Under the pieces are notes generated by a model that saw nothing but the letters and a program-made list of their open reading frames with translations, was not told where the DNA came from and did no database searches. A stretch of DNA of 64,000 nt from Flagellimonas sp947499585. GTDB taxonomy: Bacteria > Bacteroidota > Bacteroidia > Flavobacteriales > Flavobacteriaceae. Each line of letters begins with the position of its first letter. Within the stretch, counting starts at the first letter, position 1. This document shows, in pieces, positions 15,694-25,656 of this stretch. The stretch spans positions 2,356,001 to 2,420,000 of the forward strand of contig NZ_CP138995.1 of assembly GCF_044596045.1 (NCBI RefSeq), given 5' to 3'. Both the position numbers and the translations under genes were made by a program.

Positions 15694-18117
15694 TCAGCGT
15701 AGTTCCGCTCCCAATTCTTTTTGATATTTAGACAATAGTTTTGACATCAATTTATCAATCTGTTTATCTGTCAATGTTTTTTTCTCATCCAATAGTGTAA
15801 AACTGACCGCATAGGATTTCTTTCCTTTGGGTAATTTATCACCTTTATAAACATCAAATAGATTTACATTCTTGAGAAGCGTTTTTTCTGTGCTCCATGC
15901 AAGGTCGTAAACCTGCTGAAAAGTTGCGCTTTCATCCAATTGCAACGCAAAATCACGAGTGACCTCTGGAAACTTTGGTATTTCTTTGAATAGCATGTTC
16001 CCTGTATTTATAGACTTTAGAATAGCATCCCAATCAAAATCAGCATAAAACACATCTTGTTTCAAATCAAATTCCTTCAGCATTGCTTTGCTAACTAATC
16101 CATAGGTTCCAAGTTCCTTGCCATTTAAGCTACAGCTTAGTCCTTCGGAATAAGAGTCATCACTATAGGGTTTCGTATCAACATTTTTAAGACCTAATCT
16201 TGTAAAAATGGTTTCCACAATGCCTTTCAAAAAGAAAAAGTCTGTTTTTTTGGAAGCCAATGCCCAGCTGTTTTCTGAGCGATTCCCAGAAACAAAAATT
16301 GACAAATGCTGTCTTTCTAGATTCTTCTTACCATTTTTATGGTAGGTCTTGCCAAATTCAAATAGTTTTAAATCTGCCTTTTGCCTATTGTTATTGTAAC
16401 TGACAGTTTGAAGTCCTGAAAACAACATTGATGTTCTTAGAACAGATAGATCTGAACTTAAAGGGTTCAACATCTTAACAGCTTTTTTATCCAAGGCCTC
16501 TAAGACGTTTTGAGTGTCCGCTGCCACAAGGCTATTGGTCATTATTTCATAAAAACCTTGTGAAGCAAGCATGTTGCCCACAATATCTTGAATTCTATAG
16601 TTTTCAAATCTTGAGGTTTGGGCTATGGATGCAGTGAGTTTTTCTTTATAGTCTATATTATTATAACCAAAAACCCTTAAAATTTCTTCAATTACATCTA
16701 CCTCGCGTTCCACATCCACTCTGTAGGTTGGAATAGTTAAACCAAGGCCAGATTCTGTAACGTTGTTAACCTTAATCTCCAGTGAAGCAAGAATAGATTT
16801 AATAGAATCTCTTGGAATCTCTTGCCCAATTAATGAATTGATTTTATCAAAAGTTAAAAAAACTTGTCTTTCTTGTGCTTTCTTCGGGTATAAATCAACT
16901 ACTTCTGAACTTATGTCTCCACCAGCAATTTCTCGTATTAAGAGCGCTGCTCTTTTTAGAGCATACTCCGTAATATTAATGTCTATTCCGCGCTCAAACC
17001 GGAAAGATGCATCTGTGTTTAAACCATGTCTTTTTGCCGTTTTTCTAATGGAAACAGAATCAAAATAGGCACTTTCCAAAAATATAGAAGAAGTATGTTC
17101 TGTAACACCGGAATAGACTCCACCAAAAACCCCTGCAATACACATTGGTTTCTCCGCATCACAAATCATAAGATCTTCTTCGTGAAGTTCACGCTCCACA
17201 TCATCTAGAGTTCTGAATTTTGTTCCAGCGGGTAAAGTTTTTACTTCAATTTTTCCTCCTTTAATTTTTGCAGCATCAAATGCATGTAATGGTTGGCCCA
17301 GTTCATGAAGTACATAGTTGGTAATATCTACTATATTGTTGATAGGAGATAGACCTATGGCCTTTAAACGGTTCTTTAACCAATCAGGGGATTGTTGAAC
17401 AATGATATTGCTAATAGTTACACCGCAATATCTAGGTGCCAGTTGAATATCCTCAACTTCAACATCTATTTTAAGAGATCTGTTGTCAATGGAAAAGTTA
17501 CTTGTGGATGGAGTAACCAATTCTTTCTGGATTTCTTGTTGCTCCAATCCAGCTTTTAAATCCCTGGCAACTCCAAAATGGCTCATGGCATCAGTACGGT
17601 TGGGTGTAAGTCCAATTTCAAAAACCTCATCATTCTCAATTTCAAATACTTTTGAACATAATGTACCCGGTTTTAAAGTATCACTTAAAACCATTATTCC
17701 ATCATGACTCTCTCCTAAACCTAGTTCATCTTCCGCGCAGATCATACCTTGACTTTCCTCGCCTCTGATCTTACCCTTTTTAATTTTCCAGGCCTCACCT
17801 TCCTTAGTGTACAATGTTGTGCCAATTGTAGCGACGGGAACTTTTTGTCCAGCGGCTACATTAGGTGCGCCACAAACAATTTGCAAAGGAGTTTTTTCCC
17901 CAACATCTACAGTGGTTAATTTAAGTCTATCAGCGTTCGGATGTTTGTCACATGTAAGCACATGCCCAACAACAACATTTTGTAACCCTCCTTTAACCGA
18001 TTCAAAGCTAGAAATGCCCTCGACCTCAAGACCTAAGTCTGTCAATAGCTCTCCTGTTTTTTGAGCATTCCAGTCAATTTGCAAAAATTGCTTTAACCAG
18101 TTGTAAGAAATCTTCAT
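15694..18117 (-). CDS. pheT: Phenylalanyl-tRNA synthetase beta subunit
   Basis: This 807-residue subunit of the alpha2-beta2 PheRS has the full domain order. First comes the N-terminal EMAP-II-like tRNA-binding domain (about 40-150; VVVGHVLTCDKHPNADRLKL, QIVCGAPNVAAGQKVPVA). The B3/B4 editing domain follows (ISNIIVQ..., FDAAKIKGGKIEV, ESAYFDSVSIRKTAKRHGLNTDASFRFERG). Then come B5, the catalytic-like core and the C-terminal ferredoxin-like anticodon-binding domain (FPEVTRDFALQL ... VSFTLLDEKKTLTDKQI). Length is normal. It is alone here; pheS is not in the window. Confidence 0.97.
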   Translation of the reverse strand: MKISYNWLKQFLQIDWNAQKTGELLTDLGLEVEGISSFESVKGGLQNVVVGHVLTCDKHPNADRLKLTTVDVGEKTPLQIVCGAPNVAAGQKVPVATIGTTLYTKEGEAWKIKKGKIRGEESQGMICAEDELGLGESHDGIMVLSDTLKPGTLCSKVFEIENDEVFEIGLTPNRTDAMSHFGVARDLKAGLEQQEIQKELVTPSTSNFSIDNRSLKIDVEVEDIQLAPRYCGVTISNIIVQQSPDWLKNRLKAIGLSPINNIVDITNYVLHELGQPLHAFDAAKIKGGKIEVKTLPAGTKFRTLDDVERELHEEDLMICDAEKPMCIAGVFGGVYSGVTEHTSSIFLESAYFDSVSIRKTAKRHGLNTDASFRFERGIDINITEYALKRAALLIREIAGGDISSEVVDLYPKKAQERQVFLTFDKINSLIGQEIPRDSIKSILASLEIKVNNVTESGLGLTIPTYRVDVEREVDVIEEILRVFGYNNIDYKEKLTASIAQTSRFENYRIQDIVGNMLASQGFYEIMTNSLVAADTQNVLEALDKKAVKMLNPLSSDLSVLRTSMLFSGLQTVSYNNNRQKADLKLFEFGKTYHKNGKKNLERQHLSIFVSGNRSENSWALASKKTDFFFLKGIVETIFTRLGLKNVDTKPYSDDSYSEGLSCSLNGKELGTYGLVSKAMLKEFDLKQDVFYADFDWDAILKSINTGNMLFKEIPKFPEVTRDFALQLDESATFQQVYDLAWSTEKTLLKNVNLFDVYKGDKLPKGKKSYAVSFTLLDEKKTLTDKQIDKLMSKLLSKYQKELGAELR

Positions 18118-18244
18118 ACCCCAATTTTAAAGTGGACAAATATAAAACAATAGGGTAACAGATTCAATGTAAATTATTGTATACAATGGTGATATTATAA
18201 CTTTTGGGTCGTATTTTAGATTTTTAGGATAAATCTTTCAAATT

Positions 18245-19483
18245 ATGAACAGAATTTGGTTTTTATTTATTGGCATAATAGTACTATTTACATCTTGTGA
18301 AACTAAAAAAATAGAACTGGCCGAAGGGGATTGGTTGGCTAAACTGGATGTTTCTCCAAATGAGGTGTTACCTTTTAATTTTTCATTAGCGAAAAATGAA
18401 GATGGATCTTATAGCATGGAAATGTATAATGCAGATGAAGTGGTAACTGTTGATGAAATTGAGATATGGAATGACTCCATACGCATTAAAATGCCAATTT
18501 ATGAAGGATTTATTGCAGGTACTTTTTCTGAAAATGAGATTAATGGCAGTTTTATCAAAGAAAGCTTGAACAGGATTGTTCCTTTTAGCGCAAAGCATGG
18601 AAAACAAGATAGGTTTGATCAGAAAACTGAACCAAATATTAATATTTCTGGAATTTGGGAGGTCAATTTTGATGTGGGAACCGACAATGAATACCCGGCT
18701 AAGGGAATTTTTATGCAAAATGACAATGTGTTAAAAGGCACTTTTAGGACAAAAACAGGGGACTATAGGTATTTAGATGGAATTGTATCCGGTGATACCC
18801 TTAAACTTTCCACCTTTGATGGCGCCCATGCTTTCTTGTTTACGGCAAAAGTATCGGATAGCACATTGAATGGTTATTTCTATTCTGGAAACCATTCCGT
18901 TGAAAAATTTGTTGGCAAACGCAATGAAGCCTTTGAGCTACCCGACGCTAACACATTAACTTTCTTAAAAGAAGGTTATGATGGATTCGATTTTTCATTT
19001 CCAAATGAAACAGGCGGTATGGTAAGCTTGTCGGACCCTCAATTTAAAGATAAAGTGGTTTTGGTACAGATTATGGGTACATGGTGTCCCAATTGCTTAG
19101 ACGAGACAAAATTTTATGTCGATTATTTAAACAAAAACCCAGATTTGGATGTTGAATTTGTAGCATTGGCATTTGAATATGCAAAAACAGAGGAAAAAGC
19201 ATGGAACGGTATTGAAAGACTTAAAAATAGAGTAGGAGTGGAGTATCCCATTCTGTTAGCACAATACGGAACCTCTGACAAGCAAAAAGCAAACGAAAAA
19301 TTACCCATGTTAAATCATGTATTGTCTTATCCAACAACTATTTATATTGATAAAAAAGGTGAGGTACATAAAATACATACAGGATTTAACGGACCTGCCA
19401 CGGGTGAAAAGCATGAAGCGTTTAAAAAGGAGTTTGACGAGACGATCAACCTACTTACTACAGCAAGTATGGAGACTAAATAA
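18245..19483 (+). CDS. TlpA-like thioredoxin lipoprotein with active CxxC
   Basis: This 412-residue lipoprotein (signal ending LFTSC) has two beta-barrel-like repeats in the first 240 residues (GDWLAKLDVSPNEVLPFNFSL and GIWEVNFDVGTDNEYPAKGIF appear to be paralogous modules). A C-terminal redoxin domain carries the redox site GTWCPNCLDE. It probably acts as a periplasmic thiol-disulfide reductase attached to a membrane. It ends 8 bases inside the 3' end of leuB (convergent overlap), so the transcripts are antisense at their tails. Confidence 0.88.
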   Translation: MNRIWFLFIGIIVLFTSCETKKIELAEGDWLAKLDVSPNEVLPFNFSLAKNEDGSYSMEMYNADEVVTVDEIEIWNDSIRIKMPIYEGFIAGTFSENEINGSFIKESLNRIVPFSAKHGKQDRFDQKTEPNINISGIWEVNFDVGTDNEYPAKGIFMQNDNVLKGTFRTKTGDYRYLDGIVSGDTLKLSTFDGAHAFLFTAKVSDSTLNGYFYSGNHSVEKFVGKRNEAFELPDANTLTFLKEGYDGFDFSFPNETGGMVSLSDPQFKDKVVLVQIMGTWCPNCLDETKFYVDYLNKNPDLDVEFVALAFEYAKTEEKAWNGIERLKNRVGVEYPILLAQYGTSDKQKANEKLPMLNHVLSYPTTIYIDKKGEVHKIHTGFNGPATGEKHEAFKKEFDETINLLTTASMETK

Positions 19484-20594
19484 TTGTTGATTTCCCTAAA
19501 TCAATATTCTCGTCATTCATGTTAATATCATCATCGATATCTACAATGTTATTTGCGATAAAGTCACCAACTTGATTGGTGCCATACTGGCTCTTTTGAT
19601 TTAAGTCTGGAGTCACTATTCCTTTTTTTAGAGACTTGTCAACGGCTTCTCTTACGGCCATGGCCTCTTCAAAAAGCCCAAAATGCTCTAATAACATCGC
19701 TGCAGAAAGAATTGAGGCAACTGGGTTGGCAATATCTTTGCCTTTTGCCTGCGGATATGACCCATGAATAGGCTCGAACAAAGCACTTTCATCACCAATA
19801 GATGCGGAGGCCAAAAGTCCAATAGAACCACCAATTACACTTCCTTCATCAGAAAGAATATCACCAAACATATTTTCAGTCAATATAACGTCAAATTGGC
19901 TTGGGTTTAGAATGATTTGCATCGCTGCATTGTCAACAAATAGAAAATCTAGAGTAACTTCAGGGTAACTTTGTCCAATTTTGGTAACGACTTTGCGCCA
20001 TAACCTAGAAGACTCCAAAACATTTGCTTTGTCTACCAAGGTGAGTTTATTCCTTCTGTTTTTAGCAGCTTTGAAGGCTAGGTGTGCAATCCTACTAATT
20101 TCTTTTTCAGAATACTCGCAAAGGTCGGAAGCTACTGTACCTTCATCATTTATTTTTTTCTCCCCAAAATAGATTCCGCCAGTCAACTCTCTATAAATGG
20201 TAAAATCGGTCCCAGAAATAATTTCTTTTTTTAGGGGAGAATTTTCGATTAAGGTCGGAAAAACCTTGACAGGTCTAATATTTGTGTATAGGCCAAGCTC
20301 TTTCCGTAATTTTAAAAGTCCTTGTTCTGGCCTAACTTTGGCATTTGGATTGTTGTCGTATTTTGGGTCCCCAATGGCTCCAAATAGCACTGCATTTGCT
20401 TCTCTACATAGTTTTAGAGTGTTATCGGGTAGTGAGCTTCCCTTTTTATCAATTGCGATGGCCCCAACAAGAGCTTCTTTGTAGATAAAGTTATGATTAA
20501 AGGTTTCTTCAACCGCTTGAAGACATTTAACAGCTTGGGCCAATACTTCTGGTCCTATACCATCTCCAGGTAGCAATGCTATATTCAGATTCAT
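19476..20594 (-). CDS. leuB: 3-isopropylmalate dehydrogenase
   Basis: This 372-residue enzyme oxidatively decarboxylates 3-isopropylmalate in leucine synthesis. Motifs include LLPGDGIGPEV, the substrate Arg segment LLKLRKELGLYTNIRP, YRELTGGIYFG, DKANVLESSRLWR, the metal-binding VDNAAMQ and TENMFGDILSDE, and the NAD loop EPIHGSYPQAKGKDIANP. The last ~20 residues (Asp/Asn-rich) extend beyond the usual end and lie in the overlap with the convergent TlpA gene. It follows leuA by 35 bases on the same strand, so they share an operon. leuC and leuD are not nearby. Confidence 0.96.
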   Translation of the reverse strand: MNLNIALLPGDGIGPEVLAQAVKCLQAVEETFNHNFIYKEALVGAIAIDKKGSSLPDNTLKLCREANAVLFGAIGDPKYDNNPNAKVRPEQGLLKLRKELGLYTNIRPVKVFPTLIENSPLKKEIISGTDFTIYRELTGGIYFGEKKINDEGTVASDLCEYSEKEISRIAHLAFKAAKNRRNKLTLVDKANVLESSRLWRKVVTKIGQSYPEVTLDFLFVDNAAMQIILNPSQFDVILTENMFGDILSDEGSVIGGSIGLLASASIGDESALFEPIHGSYPQAKGKDIANPVASILSAAMLLEHFGLFEEAMAVREAVDKSLKKGIVTPDLNQKSQYGTNQVGDFIANNIVDIDDDINMNDENIDLGKSTII

Positions 20595-20629
20595 GTAATG
20601 GTAGTTTGAAGTTTAAAGGAAGAGGGCAA

Positions 20630-21802
20630 TCAAGCCAAACTTTCAATAGTAATGTTGCTGGTTTCGATAATTTGATGAATATCCTCATCAACTATCTCCT
20701 TTTTGACATCTGCAAATTTCAGAAAGTTTTCATAGACCACATCCAATTGTAGTTTAGTAAGTTCATACCCAACATTTTTTGCGCGATACGCTAATGCCGC
20801 ACGACCACTTCTAGCTGTTAATACAATAGAAGATTCACTGACACCAACATCTTTTGGATCCATAATTTCATATGTCTCTCGTTGTTTAATCACCCCATCT
20901 TGGTGTATGCCTGAGCTGTGGGCAAAAGCATTAGAACCAACTATTGCTTTGTTTGGTTGTACCGGCATCCCCATTTTTTGAGACACCATCTGGCTGGTAT
21001 CTAAAAGGAGTGTACTATTAACACCAGTATCTAAATTTAGATATGGATGCTGTCTTAAAATCATTACTACTTCCTCTAAAGAAGTATTTCCTGCGCGCTC
21101 TCCAATACCATTAATGGTACATTCAATTTGTCTTGCACCATTAATTACACCGGCAATTGAATTTGCGGTAGCCAAGCCCAAATCATTGTGGCAGTGACAA
21201 GAAAGAATTGCTTTATCTATGCCAGTAACATTCTCTTTCAGGTATTTCATTTTTGCTCCATATTCTTCAGGCAAACAATACCCGGTTGTATCTGGAATAT
21301 TTAGCACTGTGGCACCCGCTTTAATAACAGCTTCACAAACTTGCGCTAAAAAATCATTGTCGGTTCGTCCCGCATCTTCGGCATAAAACTCAACATCTTC
21401 CACAAAAGTTTTAGCATAGGCAACGGCATCCACAGCACGTTCAATTATTTTCTCACGAGTTGTGTTGAATTTGTATTTAATATGAGAATCCGAAGTGCCA
21501 ATTCCTGTATGGATTCTTGGTCTTTTTGCAATTTTAATGGCTTCAGCCGCAACTTCAATATCTTTTTTAACCGCTCGGGTCAATCCACATACAGTCGCAT
21601 TTTTCACTAATTTGGCAATTTCATGAACAGACTGAAAATCTCCAGGGCTTGAGATAGGAAAACCGGCCTCAATAATATCCACTCCCAACTCATCTAGACG
21701 TTCGGCAATGACCAATTTTTGTTTTGTATCTAATTTACAACCAGGAACCTGTTCTCCGTCCCTGAGTGTAGTATCAAAAATTTGTACCTTATCTTTAGTC
21801 AT
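20630..21802 (-). CDS. leuA: 2-isopropylmalate synthase, short form
   Basis: This enzyme condenses 2-oxoisovalerate with acetyl-CoA, the first step of leucine synthesis. Its HMGL-like barrel shows FDTTLRDGEQVPGC, EAGFPISSPGDF, HTGIGTSDSHI, the metal-binding HCHNDLGLATANS and NGIGERAGNTSLEEVVM. At 390 residues it ends after the linker subdomain (SGIHQDGV..., LTARSGRAAL) and lacks the C-terminal LeuA dimer/allosteric domain of the ~500-residue enzymes. Leucine feedback through that domain is therefore not expected. Homocitrate or citramalate synthase are related alternatives, but adjacency to leuB favours LeuA. Confidence 0.93.
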   Translation of the reverse strand: MTKDKVQIFDTTLRDGEQVPGCKLDTKQKLVIAERLDELGVDIIEAGFPISSPGDFQSVHEIAKLVKNATVCGLTRAVKKDIEVAAEAIKIAKRPRIHTGIGTSDSHIKYKFNTTREKIIERAVDAVAYAKTFVEDVEFYAEDAGRTDNDFLAQVCEAVIKAGATVLNIPDTTGYCLPEEYGAKMKYLKENVTGIDKAILSCHCHNDLGLATANSIAGVINGARQIECTINGIGERAGNTSLEEVVMILRQHPYLNLDTGVNSTLLLDTSQMVSQKMGMPVQPNKAIVGSNAFAHSSGIHQDGVIKQRETYEIMDPKDVGVSESSIVLTARSGRAALAYRAKNVGYELTKLQLDVVYENFLKFADVKKEIVDEDIHQIIETSNITIESLA

Positions 21803-21948
21803 TATTTTAGTCAGTTTTATCTAAGCTATACGAAGATATGGTAGGAGTAATCAAGAACTAAAAAATGATAAAAATCATTACAACGTTAAATTGTATTTCA
21901 TATTATTCAAACAGCTGAAATACAGTAATTTAAATTATATTTTTTACG

Positions 21949-23493
21949 ATGACAAATGCCCATAGAGACACCTTATTTGTGTTGATAAAGTCGCTTTCTA
22001 AATCAGAAAAGCGTCAGTTTAAGCTGTATGTGGGTAGACTGGGGGTAAATACTGATGCCAAATTTTTGGCACTTTTCAATTTGTTGGATAAAATGCGGAT
22101 GTATGATGAGCGTCAGATTTTGGAAAGTGGTATTGTTAAAAAAGCACAGCTTTCCAACTTGAAAGCACATCTATACAAACAAATATTGGTAAGCCTGAGG
22201 TTAAATCCTGTAAACCAAAATATACGAGTTCAAATACGGGAACAATTGGATTTTGCAACTATTCTCTATCAAAAAGGACTTTACAAACAAAGCTTAAAAA
22301 TTTTGGATAAGGCCAAGAATTTGGCCATTGAAAATGAAGAGAAAAATGTAGCCTATGAAATTGTAGAGCTGGAAAAAATAATTGAGACCCAATACATAAC
22401 AAGAAGTATTCCGGATAGAGCTGATGAACTTTCTGTGCAAGCAAAACAACTTTCAGCACATAATGTAATGACCAGTAAACTTTCTAATCTTTCCTTGCAG
22501 TTGTATGGGATGATGTTGAAAGTTGGTTATGTACGTAGTGACGAGGACCTGCGGAACGTACAGGACTATTTTGAAGCACATTTGCCATCATACAATCTTG
22601 AGGATTTAGGTTTTCGTGAAAAATTATGGCTTTACAAAGCCCATTTGTGGTATAGTTTTTTGATCCAAGATTTTTTGTCTTCCTATAAGTATGCTAGTAA
22701 ATGGGTGGACCTTTTTTATGAGAATGAAGAGATGATCGCCTTGAATCCGGTATTCTTTTTAAAAGGAAACCATTACCTCTTGGAATCTCAATTTTTTGTA
22801 AAATATGGTTCACAATTTAAGGAAACCTTGGAGAGAATGGAAGCACAGGTGCATAGTCCTAAGTTTCCACAAAACGATAATATTACCTCATTGGCCTTTT
22901 TGTACATTAACTCCAACAAATTAAACCTGCATTTTTTGGAGGGCACATTTGATAAGGGATTGTATTTGGTCAATATTGTTGAATATGGAATTAAAAAGCA
23001 TAGGGATAGGATTGATGAGCATCATATCATGTTATTATATTATAAAATAGCGTGCTTGTATTTTGGAAATGGCGACAACAAAAATTGCATTGTCTACTTA
23101 AAGAAAATTATCTCCAACAAAAACTTAAAAATGCGCGAAGATTTAATGTGCTTTGCCAGGGTCTTGAGCCTCGTTGCACATTATGAGGCAGGAATGGACT
23201 ATCATTTAGAAGTGCAACTTAAAAGCACGTACAAGTTCTTGTTGAAAATGAATGACTTACATGCTGTTCAAAAAGAGATGATCAAGTTCTTGCGTAGCCT
23301 TGGAGATATTTATCCAAGCGAGCTTAGAAACGAATTTCAAAAGCTATATAATGAGCTGAAGAAATATGAAAATCACCCGTATGAGAAAAGAGCTTTTTTG
23401 TATTTGGATATTCTTTCATGGTTGGAAAGTCACCTACAAAATAAGCCAGTGGGTCAGATCATACGAGAGAAGGCAATGGCCATTACTCGTTAG
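21949..23493 (+). CDS. Conserved Bacteroidota helical-repeat protein
   Basis: This 514-residue cytoplasmic protein is almost entirely alpha-helical, with TPR-like pairs (YQKGLYKQSLKILDKAKNLA, LYYKIACLYFGNGDNKNCIVYLKKI). The N-terminus (LFVLIKSLSKSEKRQFKLY) matches a type of large uncharacterised protein that I recall as common in this phylum. There are no catalytic motifs, signal or membrane segments. It is probably a protein-interaction scaffold. It is divergent from leuA, with 146 bases between them, and convergent with the RluA gene (the genes abut). Confidence 0.8.
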   Translation: MTNAHRDTLFVLIKSLSKSEKRQFKLYVGRLGVNTDAKFLALFNLLDKMRMYDERQILESGIVKKAQLSNLKAHLYKQILVSLRLNPVNQNIRVQIREQLDFATILYQKGLYKQSLKILDKAKNLAIENEEKNVAYEIVELEKIIETQYITRSIPDRADELSVQAKQLSAHNVMTSKLSNLSLQLYGMMLKVGYVRSDEDLRNVQDYFEAHLPSYNLEDLGFREKLWLYKAHLWYSFLIQDFLSSYKYASKWVDLFYENEEMIALNPVFFLKGNHYLLESQFFVKYGSQFKETLERMEAQVHSPKFPQNDNITSLAFLYINSNKLNLHFLEGTFDKGLYLVNIVEYGIKKHRDRIDEHHIMLLYYKIACLYFGNGDNKNCIVYLKKIISNKNLKMREDLMCFARVLSLVAHYEAGMDYHLEVQLKSTYKFLLKMNDLHAVQKEMIKFLRSLGDIYPSELRNEFQKLYNELKKYENHPYEKRAFLYLDILSWLESHLQNKPVGQIIREKAMAITR

Positions 23494-24195
23494 TTAAAGG
23501 CATGCATTCCAAACAGGGTCATCAGGTGGCTTTGCTACAAATTTTATTGATTCTTTTTTCACAGGATGTTCAAATTCTAAACTTCTGGCATGCAAATGAA
23601 TGCCACCATCTTTATTGCTTCTATCCGCACCATATTTCAGATCTCCTTTTATAAAACAGCCCATGGTAGCAAGCTGAGCTCTAATTTGATGATGTCTGCC
23701 CGTTTTTAAATCAATCTCCAAAAGGAAATAACTATTCAATTTTTTCAGAACCCTATATTCCAGAATAGCCTTTTTACTATTGGCAATCTCTTTTTTATAT
23801 GCATATGATTTGTTTTGCTTTGGATTGCGAACCAACCAATGCGTTAAAACTCCACTTTCATTTTCTGGAGCCTTTTTTACCACTGCCCAATATGCTTTCT
23901 TGGTCTTCCCTTCAGCAAACAGCTTATTTAAACGGGGTAGTGCTTTAGAAGTTTTGGCAAATAGGACAATACCAGAAGTAGGCCTATCCAATCTATGTAC
24001 AACGCCCAAATAAACATTACCTGGCTTATTATATTTCTCTTTAAGAGATTGTTTTACAACTTCACTTAACGGAACATCACCAGTTTTATCACCTTGAACA
24101 ATATCACCGGATCTTTTGTTGACCACAATAAGATGATTGTCTTCGTGTAGAATATCAAGATTAGAAGGGCTTGAATGAATGGTTTTATCTGTCAA
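23494..24195 (-). CDS. RluA-family RNA pseudouridine synthase
   Basis: This 233-residue enzyme isomerises uridine in rRNA or tRNA. The catalytic motif HRLDRPTSG contains the Asp nucleophile, flanked by GVV and IVLFAKTSKA, with the later LKTGRHHQIRAQL motif. It lacks the N-terminal S4 domain, as in the RluA/TruC subgroup. The target base is not predictable. The start is TTG at 24195, five bases after the panB stop, and no ATG precedes the conserved ILHEDNHLIVVNK strand. The two genes are probably coupled on one transcript. Confidence 0.9.
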   Translation of the reverse strand: MTDKTIHSSPSNLDILHEDNHLIVVNKRSGDIVQGDKTGDVPLSEVVKQSLKEKYNKPGNVYLGVVHRLDRPTSGIVLFAKTSKALPRLNKLFAEGKTKKAYWAVVKKAPENESGVLTHWLVRNPKQNKSYAYKKEIANSKKAILEYRVLKKLNSYFLLEIDLKTGRHHQIRAQLATMGCFIKGDLKYGADRSNKDGGIHLHARSLEFEHPVKKESIKFVAKPPDDPVWNACL

Positions 24196-24200
24196 AGGAA

Positions 24201-25019
24201 TTAGTATTGTTCTTCTTCATTAGGAAAATCCTTGCTTTTTACATCACCCACATATTGAGATATGGCAGTGCTCATTTCTTCATACAGGTTCATATATCTA
24301 CGAAGAAAACGAGGGTTGAATTCATGGGTCATTCCTAAAAGATCATGCACTACCAAAACCTGTCCATCTACACCATTTCCTGCTCCAATACCAATTATGG
24401 GAATAGAAACGCTTTCTGCTACTTCTTTGGCCAATTTTGCCGGAATTTTTTCAAGAACAATCCCAAAACAACCTAATTTCTCTAACATTTTGGCATCCTC
24501 TTTTAGTTTCTGAGCTTCTTGTTCCTCCTTGGCCCTTACGGTGTAGGTGCCAAATTTGTATATGGATTGAGGAGTAAGCCCCAAATGTCCCATGACGGGG
24601 ATACCGGCTCCTATGATTCGTTTTACAGATTCCTTTATTTCACTGCCACCTTCTACTTTTACAGCATGTGCTCCACTTTCTTTCATGATTCTGATAGCGG
24701 AACGCAGTGCTTCTTTAGAATCACTCTGATAGCTTCCAAAAGGAATATCAACAACTACCAAAGCTCTTTTTGCGGCTCTTACTACAGAACTAGCATGATA
24801 AATCATCTGGTCCAAAGTAATGGGCAAAGTGGTTTCATGCCCAGCTATTACATTACTAGCAGAATCACCTACCAAAATAACATCTACATTGGCAGCATCC
24901 ACAATTTTTGCCATGGAATAATCATAGGAGGTGAGCATGGAAATTTTCTCACCGTTTTGTTTCATTTCGATCAGGGATTTTACTGTGACCCTTTTGTACT
25001 CTTTTTTGGCAACTGACAT
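24201..25019 (-). CDS. panB: 3-methyl-2-oxobutanoate hydroxymethyltransferase
   Basis: This first enzyme of the pantoate branch of CoA synthesis transfers a hydroxymethyl group from methylene-tetrahydrofolate to 2-oxoisovalerate. The 272-residue TIM barrel shows SMLTSYDYSMAKIVD, LVGDSASNVIAGHETTLPITLD (metal Asp), VEGGSE, GHLGLTPQSI and the catalytic-Glu segment VLEKIPAKLAKEV, followed by GIGAGNGVDGQVLVVHDLLG. It lies 5 bases upstream of the RluA gene. panC and panD are not in the window. Confidence 0.97.
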   Translation of the reverse strand: MSVAKKEYKRVTVKSLIEMKQNGEKISMLTSYDYSMAKIVDAANVDVILVGDSASNVIAGHETTLPITLDQMIYHASSVVRAAKRALVVVDIPFGSYQSDSKEALRSAIRIMKESGAHAVKVEGGSEIKESVKRIIGAGIPVMGHLGLTPQSIYKFGTYTVRAKEEQEAQKLKEDAKMLEKLGCFGIVLEKIPAKLAKEVAESVSIPIIGIGAGNGVDGQVLVVHDLLGMTHEFNPRFLRRYMNLYEEMSTAISQYVGDVKSKDFPNEEEQY

Positions 25020-25089
25020 TTGGTTTGCTTTTGATGGCTAAATGTAAGCAGATTTGTTTAATTTGGGTTCTAATCAAAAAACTAGAAAA

Positions 25090-25566
25090 ATGAAAAAATC
25101 AATCTTCTTGGTCATACTTATCACTTTTATTAAAGTGAATGCGCAAGGTCCAAATGCTTCAGAATATGACAAGCAAGCAGTTAAGGATGTTGTGGAAACT
25201 TTTTTTGATGGTTTTCATAAACAAGATTCCATGATTATCAAAAGTACACTGGCTAATGATGTAGTGCTTCAAACTACAGCAAGGAACAAGCAAGGAAAAA
25301 CGCTGTTCAAGACAGAAAAAATTAAAAAACTGATAACATCCATAACCAGCATTCCTGATAGTATAAGTTTTGAAGAAAAATTGACCTCATTTTCAATCCA
25401 AGTGGATAGAACGATGGCTAACGCTTGGGTAGGTTATGAATTTTGGTTGAATGACAAGTTTAGTCATTGTGGCATAAATTCTTTTCAGCTTATCAATTTT
25501 GATGGGGAATGGAAGATTATTTATCTAATCGATACAAGGGGTAAGGCAGGTTGTCTTGAAGAATAG
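25090..25566 (+). CDS. Secreted SnoaL/NTF2-like protein
   Basis: With the ATG at 25090 the protein is 158 residues with a cleavable signal ending VNA-Q (Gln first in the mature form). The mature part has the NTF2-like cone pattern: an N-terminal helix with VKDVVETFFDGFHKQD, a strand-rich middle (KSTLANDVVLQTT), and a final WVGYEF...NSFQLINFDGEWKIIYLIDT sheet. This resembles the putative lumazine-binding group of the SnoaL superfamily. The activity is unknown. It precedes another secreted-protein gene on the same strand by 90 bases. Confidence 0.8.
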   Translation: MKKSIFLVILITFIKVNAQGPNASEYDKQAVKDVVETFFDGFHKQDSMIIKSTLANDVVLQTTARNKQGKTLFKTEKIKKLITSITSIPDSISFEEKLTSFSIQVDRTMANAWVGYEFWLNDKFSHCGINSFQLINFDGEWKIIYLIDTRGKAGCLEE

Positions 25567-25656
25567 CTCAAAAAAATAAAAATTGTCTCTTTTCGGTTCA
25601 AACGCAATATTAATCCCTAATTTAAGTTTGAAAAAGATACTGATCAAGTGACGATT

